From NCBI RefSeq assembly GCF_014633365.1, contig NC_068346.1, positions 19,241,030 to 19,305,029 of the forward strand: a DNA stretch of 64,000 nt, in the 5' to 3' direction. The notes beneath the pieces are model-generated. The model saw nothing but the letters and a program-made list of their open reading frames with translations. It made no database searches and was not told the origin of the DNA. Of the stretch, positions 23,712-35,119 are shown in pieces. A program made the translations under genes and the position numbers. Each line of letters opens with the position of its first letter. The stretch's first letter is position 1. The DNA comes from Diospyros lotus. Taxonomy: Eukaryota; Streptophyta; Magnoliopsida; Ericales; Ebenaceae.

Positions 23712-25012
23712 TGATCGGGGCTGTCGAACACCGATAGATTAGATAAATGATGATTTGGATTTGCAGCAAGAGTGCAACCCTAAGTCATCTCCCAACGAAC
23801 CTTCAACGAATCTGTCAAAACAAGGTTAAACGGGGGGGGGGAAAGTTTTGATGAAAAACAGAAAACTAAACAAGCAAGAACACAAGAAATCAAGATGCAA
23901 TCAATTGCAAACCAACCTTCTATCCCAGTTTTCATCGCCTTCTCAATAAACCATTTGTTTAGTTTCGATTCTCAAATCAAAAACCAGAATAATCCTTTAA
24001 CAACCGCCAAAGATTGGAAAGAAAACCAATAAACAGATTTGAGATTGATTGAAATACCATTCAAACAGGTTGTTCTTGTTTCTAGTTAAAGCCTCAACCG
24101 AGCACAAAAACCTTGGATTCTCAAACAAAGACAATGCATGCATTCATCCAACCGGCATCAACACATACACAGATTTAAGAGAGAACAGAAACAAGAGAAC
24201 AATGAAGTTAAAACTAAAAAAAATAGATTTCCATTAAAACCAAAGACTCAAACCGGGAACAAGGATGGTATTGCAACTGATTACAGAACCTTAGCCTTCC
24301 ATCTTGATAAGAATAGTGGAGAGCAGGAAAGTTGGCTACTGTTCACGTCCTTCCCAAGAATCCCTCCAAATCGGCCACTTAAGGTGCTTAAGTAGGGCTT
24401 AAGGAGGAAACCCTAGGTTACTGCCACTTCACATCCGATTTCGGATAGGTTAGAGCGAGTTATGGGCTTCGGCCTCTTCATAAGAATTGTAGATCAGGAA
24501 GATTAGATTAATTTGGGCTTTTGAATCACTTGATTTCGATATCGGACGCCCAAGATATGGCCCTTTTAAGGAATCAGCATCTGTGCAGCTTTCCTAATTT
24601 GACCCAACTTCCTAGTCCCGACTTTGAAGTGCTGTTTTAAGGCCCAAACGAACTCGGATTTGGACAAACCATACCTTTCCAGAAATCCCTAGAAGTCCTC
24701 TACAATATCTCTGAAGACATCATCTTCATTCTGGAACTTTATCTTGGCCAAAATACTGAAGGAAGTGCAGGAGGTTAAATCTGCTAAAATTGCCCTTACT
24801 TCTCTTTCTCCAATTTCCAAGATATCTCATTGCCATCAAGACGTTTCATGCCCCATATCATGCTCCCATAGCCCTAAACCTGGAAAAATAAAGTAAAATA
24901 GTGTGAAGCCCAATTCCTATAAAATAAAACCAAGATGAATAAAAAGGACACAACTAATGTGCAAAAAGACTAAATTTGAGGGTTAAATAGTATGAGAATA
25001 TGTGTTCTATCA
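23712..25012. mobile_element. Solo LTR E (1301 bp), TSD GTGAT/GTGAC
   Basis: TGATCGGGGC...TTCTATCA ends have flanks GTGAT (23707-23711) and GTGAC (25013-25017), which differ at one base. The minisatellite of the Tat2 LTR is interrupted at 23711 and resumes at 25013. A run of nine or more G lies at 23831-23841. There is no coding sequence. The family is not identified. Confidence 0.85.
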
Positions 25013-25290
25013 GTGACCTGAAGGTGACGAGTGGCCTTGGTGACCGAGTGGCTAAGATGACCGAGTGACCTGAGCGTGACGAGTGGCCTTGGTGATCGAG
25101 TGACCTGAGGGTGACGAGTGGCCTTGGTGACCGAGTGACCTGAGGGGGACGAGTGGCCTTGGTGACCGAGTGACCTGGGGGCGATGAGTGGCCTTGGTGA
25201 TCGAGTGACCTGAGGAGGACGAGTGGCCTTAGTGACCGAGTGACTTGAGGGCGACGAGTGGCCTTATTGACTGAGTGACCTGAGGTCAAC
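25013..25290. repeat. 35-bp minisatellite in Tat2 right LTR
   Basis: About seven to eight units of the GACCGAGTGACCTGAGGGTG... repeat. The first units are separated from the stub at 23670-23711 by LTR E. Confidence 0.9.
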
Positions 25291-28200
25291 GAGTGGCCTA
25301 CAAAATGAGAGCACCATTAGGACGCGGGTGGGGGTCCCCGCGCAAACCCTTCGATGCTTCAATCAGATCTCGAGAAAATATGAAATAATGCTTCAATAAC
25401 TCAAAATTGCGTAGCTTGGGATGAAGGCATGGTCTCATATTTATAGCGGAGGAGAGAGAGAAGACGTGAGAGAATCGGGGCGAGAATCTCACGGCCCATT
25501 TTGATGATTTCGCAGCCCATCCAAGAGGGAAAAGAGGATAGATTGGCCCAAGCCCACTCAACCATGACCGAGTGGGGGGCCACCTGATCATGCCAACCAT
25601 TTTCCTTGGCTCGGTTTTGAGTGGTTCTTGTACCTCAACTTCATGCGAGATTTTCACATTTATTGAGCTCGAATATCTCAAAACTCAAAACATAAAAGTT
25701 GTAAATAATTCTCCTAGCTTTCAGTAGGACTTTGAATCAGCTCAATCGGAGTTCATATGAGAAAGTTATGGCCAAAAAACCAAAGTAGTGTCATAACCGA
25801 GTGGGGTTATGAAAAGTTGTGGAAAATTGGTCTCCCCATAACCGAGTGGGGGTCCACTCGTTCATGCTTTCTTTTTGGCTTTTGTCTTGGTTCGGATCCA
25901 TCTTTCTTCAATATTTTACTCTGAGCCTTGATAGTGTAGGTGTATCAACTTCATGCCAGATTTACACCTTGTTTCAGCTCAAATCTCTTAAAACTCAAAA
26001 CACAAAAGTTGTATATAATTCTCTTATCTTTCCATAGGACTTTGAATCACCTCAATCTGAGCTCATATGGAAAATTTATGCCTGAAAAACAAAAATAGTG
26101 TTGTACCCACTCGGCATAACCGAGTGGGCCCTCCCCACTTAGTCTTGGCTCGACCTCTTGCTCCTTCGACTTATTTCCTTGATCTCCTACAACCCGTTGG
26201 GCCTTTGGGCTTCATGTCCATGTCTCACAATTTTTTTAGGTCTTGTAATTCTCCAAGTTTGCAGGGCATATCAATGACATTTCAAAGGATTATGAAAATC
26301 TTGAGATAAAAATTCAGTTTTTGAGCAAGGGTAAAAATCATAAATATTGAAGTTTGGGTAAAAGTGTAATTTATCCAAAAGCTTGGGGTATTATCATAAT
26401 AAATCCTTTCTCTAGGGGTATAAGTGCAATTAAAAATGGCCCAGGGACCAAGTTGAAAGGGGTCTAAGTGTAATTACCCAAAAAGTTAAGGCCAAAGTGT
26501 AATTCTTGAAACCTTTTTCCTAGAGACATCTGGGAGATTAAGGATAAAGCCTCATGATAACTGTAGAGATAAGGCAGAAGGCTCATGATGACTTTAGAGA
26601 TAAGATAAAGGCTCATGATGACTTTAGAGATAAAAATGAAGCCTCGTGATGACTTTAAGGATAAGATTTGGATAAGACTTGATAAGATCTAATTTGAATA
26701 AGATTTTATTGGATAAGATTCGATAAGATTTGATTTAGACATGAATGATTGCAGAAAATCTTAGAAGATTTGGAATGATTGGAGAAGATTTTAGAATATT
26801 TGAAATGATTTGGATTAATTGGAGAAGATTTGAAATGATTGAAATATCTTGGAAGATTTGGAAAAGATTTGAAATGATTAAGAAATATTGTAATATAATG
26901 TGACTTACTTGGTGGCCAAGTTTCATAGCCTATAAATAGGGTGTTCATGGCCAAGGGTTTTCTCATTCAAAGTTGTGATAAATTCGTGTTAGACGAGAGT
27001 GCTTTGGATTTAGTGGATAGAGGGCTTTTAAAGCATACCCGAGGCATCACACGCGTAGAGCCATTGGGCAGTGCATGAGGGTATGTAAGGAGGTGGTTTC
27101 GTCAAAAGACTCGAGGAGTTGCATAAAAATTGAGGTTGGCCATAAGATTTGAGGTGTTCTGAGTTTCGTTCGAGGTGAGTAGTTCTATCCTAAAACTTAG
27201 TTTTGTTTCTGCCTAAACTTGATTTGATTACATGCAAAAGGGCTTTTGTTGCATGTGAACGGTTTAACCTATGATGGTTGTTTTCATGAGAGGCAGGTTC
27301 GCGCCTAAATGTTTTATGCATATGCATTGAATTTTGTGTGATAAATTATGTACATGAATGTTGTTTTAAATGATGCATCAAATCATGGTATATGGTATTG
27401 GCATGTTTTTGTGTTTGTCCATGTGGGATGTGGGATGTCAACCTGTGATGTAACACTTGAGTGATAGCACTAGGGAAGCGTGCCAAAGATTAATGCTCAC
27501 TTGTGATGGGGGCTGAGAGTGGACACCGCCCTTACGAGTTGACAAGTGACGAGGCTGAGAGTCTACACCACCCTGAATCGACTTAAGTGACGGGGTTGCG
27601 AGTGGACACCAGCTCGGGGCCTTTGAGTGATAGTATTGTTTCCGAGGTGGACGTGGATTCCCAGGGTTTGTGTTTACGTAATCCGAAGGCTTATGAGGTG
27701 AGACGTAATCCCTAACATGATTGTGGGGGTGATTCCTTAGGTTCTTAAATTGATGTTGACCATTCCGTGTCGGAAGTGGTAACGATGGTTTTTCGTTGTG
27801 CTAGGGTGAGGCGTTCATGTTGACCTCTTAAGTTAGGATGGTGTTATATATGCCAATGTGTCGATGTGGTTATATTGCGTCTAGAGAGATGGCTCTTTTT
27901 CTGTGGTAGGGGTTAAGCGTTATGTGGGATTCTCTTAGGTTAGGGCTTATCGAGATGTGTCAGTTTGTTTCATGTCTTGCATACATTCATGAAAATATTT
28001 TTGAACTCTCACTTAGATGATTTAGCATCTTATTTAGACTTTGTCCCTAGAATATTCAAACGTTCCAAGTGAAAGCAGCAATGCGAAAGGGAAAGAGACT
28101 GCTGAGGAGTGATTGTGATTAGTAGGTGATTTATAGCATGTCTTTTGGATTTTATGTATAATATCTTGATGATGTCATGTTAACTATGATACAATTTTCA

Positions 28201-28427
28201 TGTTATGAATAAGAAGGTTTTGGTTATGTACCATTTGAGGTTTCAATCTAGCTTCTGCATTTTAATGATTTACTTGTCTTAGATAATCGATTCTTATTTT
28301 GGTATGCTGAAAAGGTGTAATGAGATTGTCGGGAAATGATTTGTGTGGAGTTTATGTTGGGAAAAAAATATATCCCCAAAATTTTACGTTATCTAACGCC
28401 CTTGGAAAAGCGAGGTGTTACACTATT

Positions 28428-29210
28428 CCTTGCTTATCTCCAAAATTTCTTTGAGCTCCAAGGATTATTTTCAATTTCTTCTTTCCTTCAACTAATTTTT
28501 CTAAGGATTCCTTCATGTCTTTGTTTTCCTTGAGCAAACTCTCTTTTTCATTAATTAAGACATTCTTTTCATTTTCTAACACTTCTTTTTCAGATTTCAA
28601 GTTTTTGCTCCCACTTTCTAACAAATTTACCTTTTTCTTCAAATCATTATTTTTTATATTCATTTGCTCACATTCACTTAGCAATTCATTAAATGCATCA
28701 TGTAGCTTTTTAAAGGTAAATTTTGAAATCGAATTTGGAGTTGAGAGGTTACCTCGTCTTCAAATTTTGTCACGAAGCAAACATTGTCCACCTCTTCATC
28801 TTGAGAATAATCACTTGAGGATAAATCTTCCTCACTCCGTGTGGCTAGAGCTTTCTTTTCAACTTTCTTTTCTTTACGATGCTTCTTCTTCAATTGAGGG
28901 CATTTTTTCCTCATATGACTTAACTTTTTACACTCAAAACATCTAATTTCATGAGAATAGTTAGTATCTTTTTTATCTTTTTCTTTTCTAAACTTTCTTC
29001 TTTGATTGAATTTACGCTTCTTCATGAATCTCTTGAATTTCCTAGCTAGTATGGCAAAGTCATCATCTTCACTGTCTTGTGAATCTCTATCATTATCTTC
29101 TATTTTAAAAGCAACATTCTTATGTTTCTTTGACTCATCCTCATTGTTTCTTTTCATCATGATTTCGTGAGTCATTAAAGAACCTAGAAAATTTTCAAAG
29201 GGCAAGTTAT
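28428..29210 (-). pseudogene. Copia gag, middle part (zinc knuckle and coiled coil)
   Basis: The minus-strand frame 29223-28678 reads FENFLGSLMTHEIMMK, an acidic/basic stretch, the nucleocapsid knuckle CFECKKLSHMRKKC (C-x2-C-x4-H-x4-C, complete) and a Lys-rich and acidic tail. A frame change near 28680 leads to 28684-28418, a strongly coiled-coil-like Lys/Glu/Leu/Asn stretch (NNDLKKKVNLLESG... EKESLLKENKDMKESLEKL). A coiled coil after the knuckle fits the long SIRE gag. It is bounded on both sides by solo LTR insertions. Confidence 0.88.
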
Positions 29211-30216
29211 CTAAGTGTAACACCCAGTGTTACCGGTGTTAAGGGAATGAGAAAGGAAGTGAGAAACTTCCCAAAATGCCCTTAAGAAGGTAATGGATTA
29301 TTGAGAATAAGGGTGCCCTAGGAGATGGGCATTTTGGTAATTTGGATAGTGAAGTCCATTAAAGTTTATTTTGGTAAATTGGAAATAATTCCTAGGTGGA
29401 ATTAAGTGGGGAAGTGAGTTAATTTCCCATTTTTGAATTTATGTAGAGATATATGGGATTAATAATCGATAAGGGGCATTTTAGTAATTTGGAGTGAAAT
29501 TCCATAAAGGAATTAAATTATGGAAAATAGGGAAAATTTGAGAATATTCAATTATATGAGAAATAATTGATTTTCCCTAAATTTGGTAGATTAATGTGGT
29601 GAAGTCACATGGATGATGGAGATGGAAACTTGGGAGCCAAGTATGGGTTTAAAAGATGGCACTTGGCAAAGTCTTGTTCAAGTATAAATGGAGAGATTTA
29701 ATTAAATGAAAAATAATTGAAATTAGTCTTTCAAGCATTTAATGAGGGGCATGATTATTTGGATTAAAGAAAATCTAAAAGAAAATGGTAAATGGTCACC
29801 ATTAATGCCTTGAAAAATATGAGATTTAATTAAATGTAAAAAGGAATGGAAATTCAAGATGATCTAAGGGTGGAGGATTATTCTTGAAAAATGAAAGTGA
29901 TCTAATGGATGAGATAAAATCCTTCAAGTTGGCATGGATTGCCAACTCATTTAAGGAATCTTATTTAAAATTGATTTTGAATAGTGAAGATCATGAGTTA
30001 AAAGGATGGAAGGCTAGGATTAAATCCTAGCAAAGCACTTGGATTGTGCTTTTAATTGAAGGTTGAGATCTTCTCTTGAAAAGTGAATAAAATCTAATGG
30101 ATGAGATTAATCAAGGCAAAAGCACATGGATTGTGCTTTCTTGTGTAGTTGGGATTTTCTCCCAAAAAGCAAAGGGAAATCAAGGGCTAGGATGAATTCT
30201 TGAAATTGAGATTTCA

Positions 30217-30229
30217 AGACAAGAGAAGT
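30217..30229 (+). promoter_or_regulatory. TATA-like box in LTR F
   Basis: AGTATAAAAAGGG lies about 1 kb into the LTR; the same word is at 37411-37423 in LTR H. Its conservation in both copies supports a promoter role. Confidence 0.55.
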
Positions 30230-31120
30230 ATAAAAAGGGAAAGAGAGCCTTTGTCTCAAATTTTTTCCATTTGAAGAGCCTTGAAGAAAGAAAGAAAGAG
30301 AGAAGATGAATGAAAATAAGAGAAAGGGAGAAGCTTTCCAATGAGAAGAAAAGAGAAGAAAAGAAAAGGGAGAAATGAAGGTAATGACTCTTCCTTAGTT
30401 TAGTAATTTTTTTATTTCTCTTGAATGGTAGCTTAGTCTCTTTAAAATTTTGTTTCAAGGAATCTCTTAAGGAGAAGGGATGGAAGGAAGCTAAGAAGAG
30501 TTTAAAGCTTCAAAGAATGCTAAGGTAAGGGATAGCCCCAAGGGAGGTGGCTTTGCAAGTAGTAAGTATGCATGTAAACTTTAAGTGTGAGCATTGGCAT
30601 GTTGTTTGTGTTCAAGGACCTATGGCCATGAGGTTATGTGGGGTAGGGTAGTTTAAAGCCTCAAACCAAGGTGATTGTGAGGATGTGGAAGCCCTAACCA
30701 TTTTGCATACATGCATTTGGCATCACATGATATGTTTTTGCTCATACTTATTGTCATTGCACCCTTATTGAGTTTAATAGCTCATGAGGTTTTTACCCTC
30801 ACATATAGGTTGTCAAAACATGGAAAAAATTAAGGCAATGATGGAATAGCATGAGGAAGAAGCTTTAAGACCATTTTATGGTTCTAACAACACCATGAGT
30901 GGGTGTATGAAACATTATTTTTCTTTGTGGTGTAAGCTTTTTATGTAAAAGGTGGGCATTATTAATGTATGATTTTATTTTGGAAGTAAGACAATGGCTT
31001 ATGGTATGTTGAAGCCTTAGTTTTGGTGTGAGTCTCATTTTTTGTGTGTGTTGTGGGAAGCACCAAAGAAGTTAAATCATATGATTTTTTTTGTTGGAAA
31101 TGTGGAGGTTTTAATGCATT

Positions 31121-31450
31121 TTAGTGGTGTGCAATTTCTAGAGAATTTGGGCTAGAAAGCCAAAAGAAAAAAAAAGAAAAGAAAAAATGGAGGCAACAGC
31201 AGCAAGGCCCCTTAGTGGTCCACAAAGGGGCCACGGCGGCCGCAGGTGCATGCAGGCGCGTGGGCGAGGATGAGGTTTTGATGTATTTTAGTGGTGTGCA
31301 ATTTCTGGAGAATTTGGGCTAGAAAGCCAAAAGAAAAGAAAAAGAAGAAAAAAAGAAGAAAAAACAGAGGCAGCAGCAGCAGGGCCCCCTAGTGGCCTGT
31401 AGGGGGCCACGGCAGCCGTAAGCGCCCGCGGGCACACACGCGGCGCTCGG
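31121..31450 (+). repeat. Tandem duplication (about 167 bp) with GC-rich island in LTR F
   Basis: TTAGTGGTGTGCAATTTCT recurs at 31121 and 31288, each copy continuing with a purine-rich AGAAAAGAAAA run, CAGCAGCAGG-like words and a GGGGCCACGGCGGCC-like block. The second copy has diverged, mainly in the GC-rich portion. Confidence 0.85.
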
Positions 31451-31967
31451 CTAGCTCACCGGGGCCTTGTGCGGGCCCCGTCGACTATTTTTTTAAAAGA
31501 ATTGAAAAATCTGGGATGTTTGGGGCATTTCTAAATTGGTTTTGAGCCCCGGAGGAATTTTTAAAATAAAGGGATTTTTCGAGCATTTTTGGAGATAAAT
31601 GTCGAAATTTTGAAAAATGAAATCTTGAGTTTTTCCTTGAGTTTTTTTTGGGAAATCAATGGGTTGATTGAAATGGTGAAATTTATGGAGCCCGATGAGA
31701 TTCTTGGATGGAAGAAGAATTAAAATAAATAAGAAAATGGCGTTTGGGCATTTTAATGAGATTTTTTTAACCAAGTGTGGTGTGGCTAAAGCCCAATTCT
31801 GCTAGTGAATCTTGGGATTGTGGGAAGGGAAAGATGAAGCCTAATTCCCACCTAGGGCGTTTCGTGTTGAAACATAGTCTGCCCTTCACGTCAAGCTGGG
31901 CAGGTGGGCAATTCGGGTAATTGTTCTCGAGTTGCACCCGTAAGTGGGAACGGGGCGTCACACTAAG

Positions 31968-32533
31968 TCTTTTGCTTCAGTTATGGCAACCACTTTAGGA
32001 TCCCATGATCTAGGTAAGCTCCTTAGAATTTCCCTAACCTTTTCACTGTTGGTATAAATTTTTCCTAGAGACTTTAAGGTAGAAACTATATCATTAAACC
32101 TAGTGTACATGTCCTTAATAGTTTCATCTTCTTTCATAGTGAATAACTCATAATCAAGAATAAGAATATTATTTATTTTTGTTTCTTTTACCTAATTTGT
32201 ACCTTCATGAATTTCCTTGAGCTTATCCCACATTTTCTTTGTTGTTTTGCATGTTGAGACACAATTGAACTCTTCTGAGCTAAGAGCACAAATTAATGTG
32301 TTCATAGCTTTGGCATTGATTTCCATGTCTCTCATTTCTTCCATTCTCCACATTTCAATCTTCTCCATATCAGACAGCTTGATTTTCTTTTGAATAGCCT
32401 GCATCAAACTATAGTCTTGCATTAAATAGATTTGCATCCTTGTTTCCCAGTAGTTATAATTTGTTCCATCAAAAAATAGGGGACGAGTGGTGCTTTGACC
32501 CTCAGTTTGGGATGTAAATGCAAAATGTGTCAT
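31968..32533 (-). pseudogene. Copia gag N-terminal part
   Basis: It starts MTHFAFTSQTEGQSTTRPLFFDGTNYNYWE, the usual gag opening of SIRE-like copia (FDGTNYxYWKxRM). It continues QIYLMQDYSLMQAI, a NTLICALSSEEFNCVSTC segment and MWDKLKEIHEGT, then a TAG at 32192-32194. Beyond it the frame continues with NNILILDYELFTMKEDE and LRSLPRSWDPKVVAI. It forms the capsid shell. The part is cut at 31967 by LTR F and resumes at 29210. Confidence 0.92.
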
Positions 32534-32589
32534 TTGAAAAGATCTTTCCCCCTAGGTTGTTAAACCAATAAAAAATAGAGGGAACCAAA

Positions 32590-32600
32590 CTCTGATACCA
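32590..32600 (-). other. Primer-binding site of the copia element
   Basis: Minus strand TGGTATCAGAG two bases after the LTR end ATATCA; complementary to the 3' end of initiator tRNA-Met. Confidence 0.88.
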
Positions 32601-33167
32601 ATTGATATAATTGTATAGCAATGGCACGCACTAAGAGGGGGGTGAATTGGTGTATTAAAAAAAATTCTTAGTAATTTTAAAAACTTTTCAAAGAGAGATT
32701 AAACTATAGTATAAGAGACGGATATAGCAGTAGATTGGAAATGATAAATAATGAAATAAAGATCAACACACAGAGAACACCAACAATTTATAGTGGTTCG
32801 GCCAATATGGCTTACGTCCACTCCCTTAGTCACCCACTAAGGTATTTGCATTCAATTCACTTAACAACAACCCCCTACTTAGCCAAGTAAGTCCTCTAGT
32901 CCTCAACTAGGAAGAATATAACCTCCTATCACTTAGATAGGCCCTTAAGTTTACAGGCTTGGAAAAGAAAATACAATGATAAATGAAATAGAAGCTCTAA
33001 GAGCTTATGCTCTTAGTTACACGTTCTCTCGAAATAAAACTAAGAGGCTGAAAATAAGTTTGAACAAATAAAGAGTAAAGCCTTGATACAATAGAGAATG
33101 AGAGAATAGAAAATTTAAAGCACGATATATCTTGAATGCTTGGTAGGTAAGAATTGAATGTTCTTTA

Positions 33168-34673
33168 TGTTAGAAATCATGATCTGATCATACGCAGTGG
33201 AAACAAAAATCTAATTTTTAAGGTACCACGTTTTTCAAATCTTACAGTTTAAATCAAAGACAAAAAACCAAAAGTTACCTCTAAACGAAATCTGATTTCA
33301 TAGCCGATAACCCACCTGATATCTCCCACGCGTGAGATGCCGAGTCGGTCCACCCGAAACTATCAAGACTCCAACAGACTTGAGAGAAAAGGGACACAGA
33401 AATTTTCTCTAAAATTTTCGTTTTGATTCAACTGATTGATCTTGGGATTATAGGTTTAATGGCCTATTTATAGGCAGAAACCCTAAAACCCTAAGTGTTG
33501 TTGGACCGGGCTTTAAGTGCTAGAAAAAAGCCCAATCCAACTTGATAATTGAATAAGTAATCATATTAATTATTTAATTATCCTTATTTATCTAATAAAT
33601 AATTACACTTATAATTTAATAATTCCATAATTACTAAATTTGCCCCTTTTTCTTTTAAAACGATTTCTATTGGGTGGGACTTTCTGGGTTCAAAATTAAA
33701 TTGGCAACGAGAATTAATCAATTATTAATTTTCGTAAATCATGAGTGACATCTAGCAATATGTCATGATTATCCAATTTAATGTGAAGCGGGAATGTGAA
33801 CCTTACACAACGGTGCCCTACAATACAGTCCCTCTATCATCCTATATCCCGATGAGATATGAGATCACAGTTAGCAAGTCAAATCTCTCGATCTCGTCAT
33901 ATGACCAAATCCAACAATCACACTTGACTAATATGACACAACCTCTAAGGAATCCAAATTCCGTCGTCATAGTACCTCGGCTAAGGATTTATCGTCAAGT
34001 GACCACTGGATCGCATAGGATATCCTTCTCGTATATCTCGAGGTGATAGATTCCATGTCTAATGCACACATACCTCACGTGTCACTGAACTAAGCACACA
34101 GATATGTACGGCTATCCCTGATTAAGATAACCATATAATATCATTGATATCCTAATCCACCAACAGATAGATATCCATGCCATCTCAGGTCTAAGGACTA
34201 ATGCAAATTCATAGTTAATATTGAATCATTGACCTGTGAGATAAAACCCATGTGATTCAATATTAACAGTCATGTTCAATGAACTCATTCCTATAACGAG
34301 CACCCATTTGTCTTCCTTCTGTATCTCATACAGAGTGGTATGAGACCCACAAATCTTATCTTTCTGTCTCTTATACCAACAATGAGGAAGACGATGTGCT
34401 GGCCTTTGCGAGTTACTAATTATCTAGGTTAGGAACTCTATGGCCAGAAACATATTTATAGTATAATGTATTGTGGATTATCCGACTCGATTATTCTTAA
34501 CAATTAAGAATGGTATCCACTACTAATTATACTAAAGAATATTTGTATGTTCAATTCAAACCATATTGCAATTTAAATTAAACATAAAACTTGCCATTAA
34601 ATCAAGTTTAAAGAATTACAAGATCAAGCCCTATTGCGTCACTAGAACAGGTCTTAAGGGCTTATATCTAACA
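33168..34673 (-). mobile_element. Solo LTR G (1506 bp), TSD CTTTA
   Basis: It runs from TGTTAGAAATC to ATCTAACA, with exact CTTTA at 33163-33167 and 34674-34678. On the minus strand it starts TGTTAGATATAAGCCC, resembling the 5380-6890 solo LTR, which is of almost the same size. It contains no coding sequence. Confidence 0.93.
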
Positions 34674-34834
34674 CTTTAGTAGCATTCAATGTTTCTCCAA
34701 CCTCCTATATATAATTGATGGTGAAAAAATCCAAAAATTCGACCGTTGGGCTGGTTGGGTGAGCATTTATTGCACCAAAAAACTAGTAATTATTTGATTC
34801 AGAGTAAAAAACTGTTGACAGAGAAAGTATGTTA

Positions 34835-35119
34835 GTCGACAAACTTACAATGCAAAATAAGACATAGTCGACAGATTGAAACTTCCTATCAATAGAACTA
34901 AAAACCAAATGCTATTTGTTAACATAAGTTGGTAGGTTAGTTAATAGATCGAGACAAATGAAGCAACTTAAGAATGAATACATACTGTTAGTCGACAAAA
35001 TTCATGTTATAGTCGACAGATGAGACTAACCTAAATGTCAAGCAAGATGGCTCACTGTTAGTTAACAGATGTAAGCCTTTCTGTCGACAGATCCAAATTT
35101 TGGAACATTATTAGTCGAC
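34835..35119. repeat. GTCGAC palindrome array in copia LTR
   Basis: Six exact GTCGAC words at 34835, 34867, 34991, 35012, 35083 and 35114, mostly in the context TAGTCGACAGA or TGTCGACA. Variants are TGTTGACAG (34812), TTAACA (34919) and GTTAACAG (35061). They lie upstream of the predicted TATA-like box. Confidence 0.88.

Larger units (their letters stand above)
13027..26273 (-). mobile_element. Tat2: pol-less Tat-type element with both LTRs; TSD ATGAC
   Basis: The element runs from TGTTGTTGCC at 13027 to GCATATCA at 26273, flanked by exact ATGAC copies (13022-13026 and 26274-26278). On the minus strand the order is LTR (26273-23393), primer site, gag start, a nested insertion at 22990-17690, the gag remainder (to about 16200), a 48-bp tandem array (16010-14750), polypurine tract and LTR (14448-13027). 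No protease, RT or integrase lies between gag and the array, so it is a non-autonomous, gag-only Tat derivative that would need enzymes from a relative such as Tat3. Confidence 0.92.
23393..26273 (-). mobile_element. Tat2 5' LTR (net about 1575 bp), split by LTR E
   Basis: It mirrors 13027-14448: the same ends (the first plus-strand dinucleotide is TT instead of TG), minisatellite, CCGAGTGG words and 3' block GCAGGGCATATCA. It is longer than its partner because of different repeat copy number and extra CTGGTGGCCTAATGAT units near 23570-23660. The two LTRs differ by many substitutions, which suggests an old insertion. Confidence 0.88.
12740..28422 (+). mobile_element. Solo LTR A (net 2431 bp) split by Tat2; TSD CTATT
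   Basis: The left part 12740-13026 starts TGTAATACCC and the right part 26279-28422 ends GGTGTTACA. CTATT flanks both ends (12735-12739 and 28423-28427). Removing Tat2 with one ATGAC leaves 2431 bp with no coding sequence. A TATA-like CCTATAAATAGGG lies near 26930. The LTR at 48987-51416 has almost the same length and shares the early block with TAAGAAAATAGATATG. It is inserted between the copia gag coiled coil and its C-terminal piece. Confidence 0.92.
29216..31962 (+). mobile_element. Solo LTR F (2747 bp), TSD CTAAG
   Basis: It runs from TGTAACACCCAGTG to GGGGCGTCACA with exact CTAAG at 29211-29215 and 31963-31967. It is inserted into the copia gag. A TATA-like AGTATAAAAAGGG lies at 30217-30229. 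The conserved hairpin box is at 31840-31872. Its GC-rich part is duplicated in tandem (see 31121-31450). It is of the same family as LTR H (36369) and, more distantly, C and D. Confidence 0.93.

Noticed and set aside
25298..25681. 127-residue frame, also found as 143 residues at 13455-13886
   Set aside because: The similarity is due to these being the two LTRs of Tat2; frames are interrupted differently and no domain is seen.
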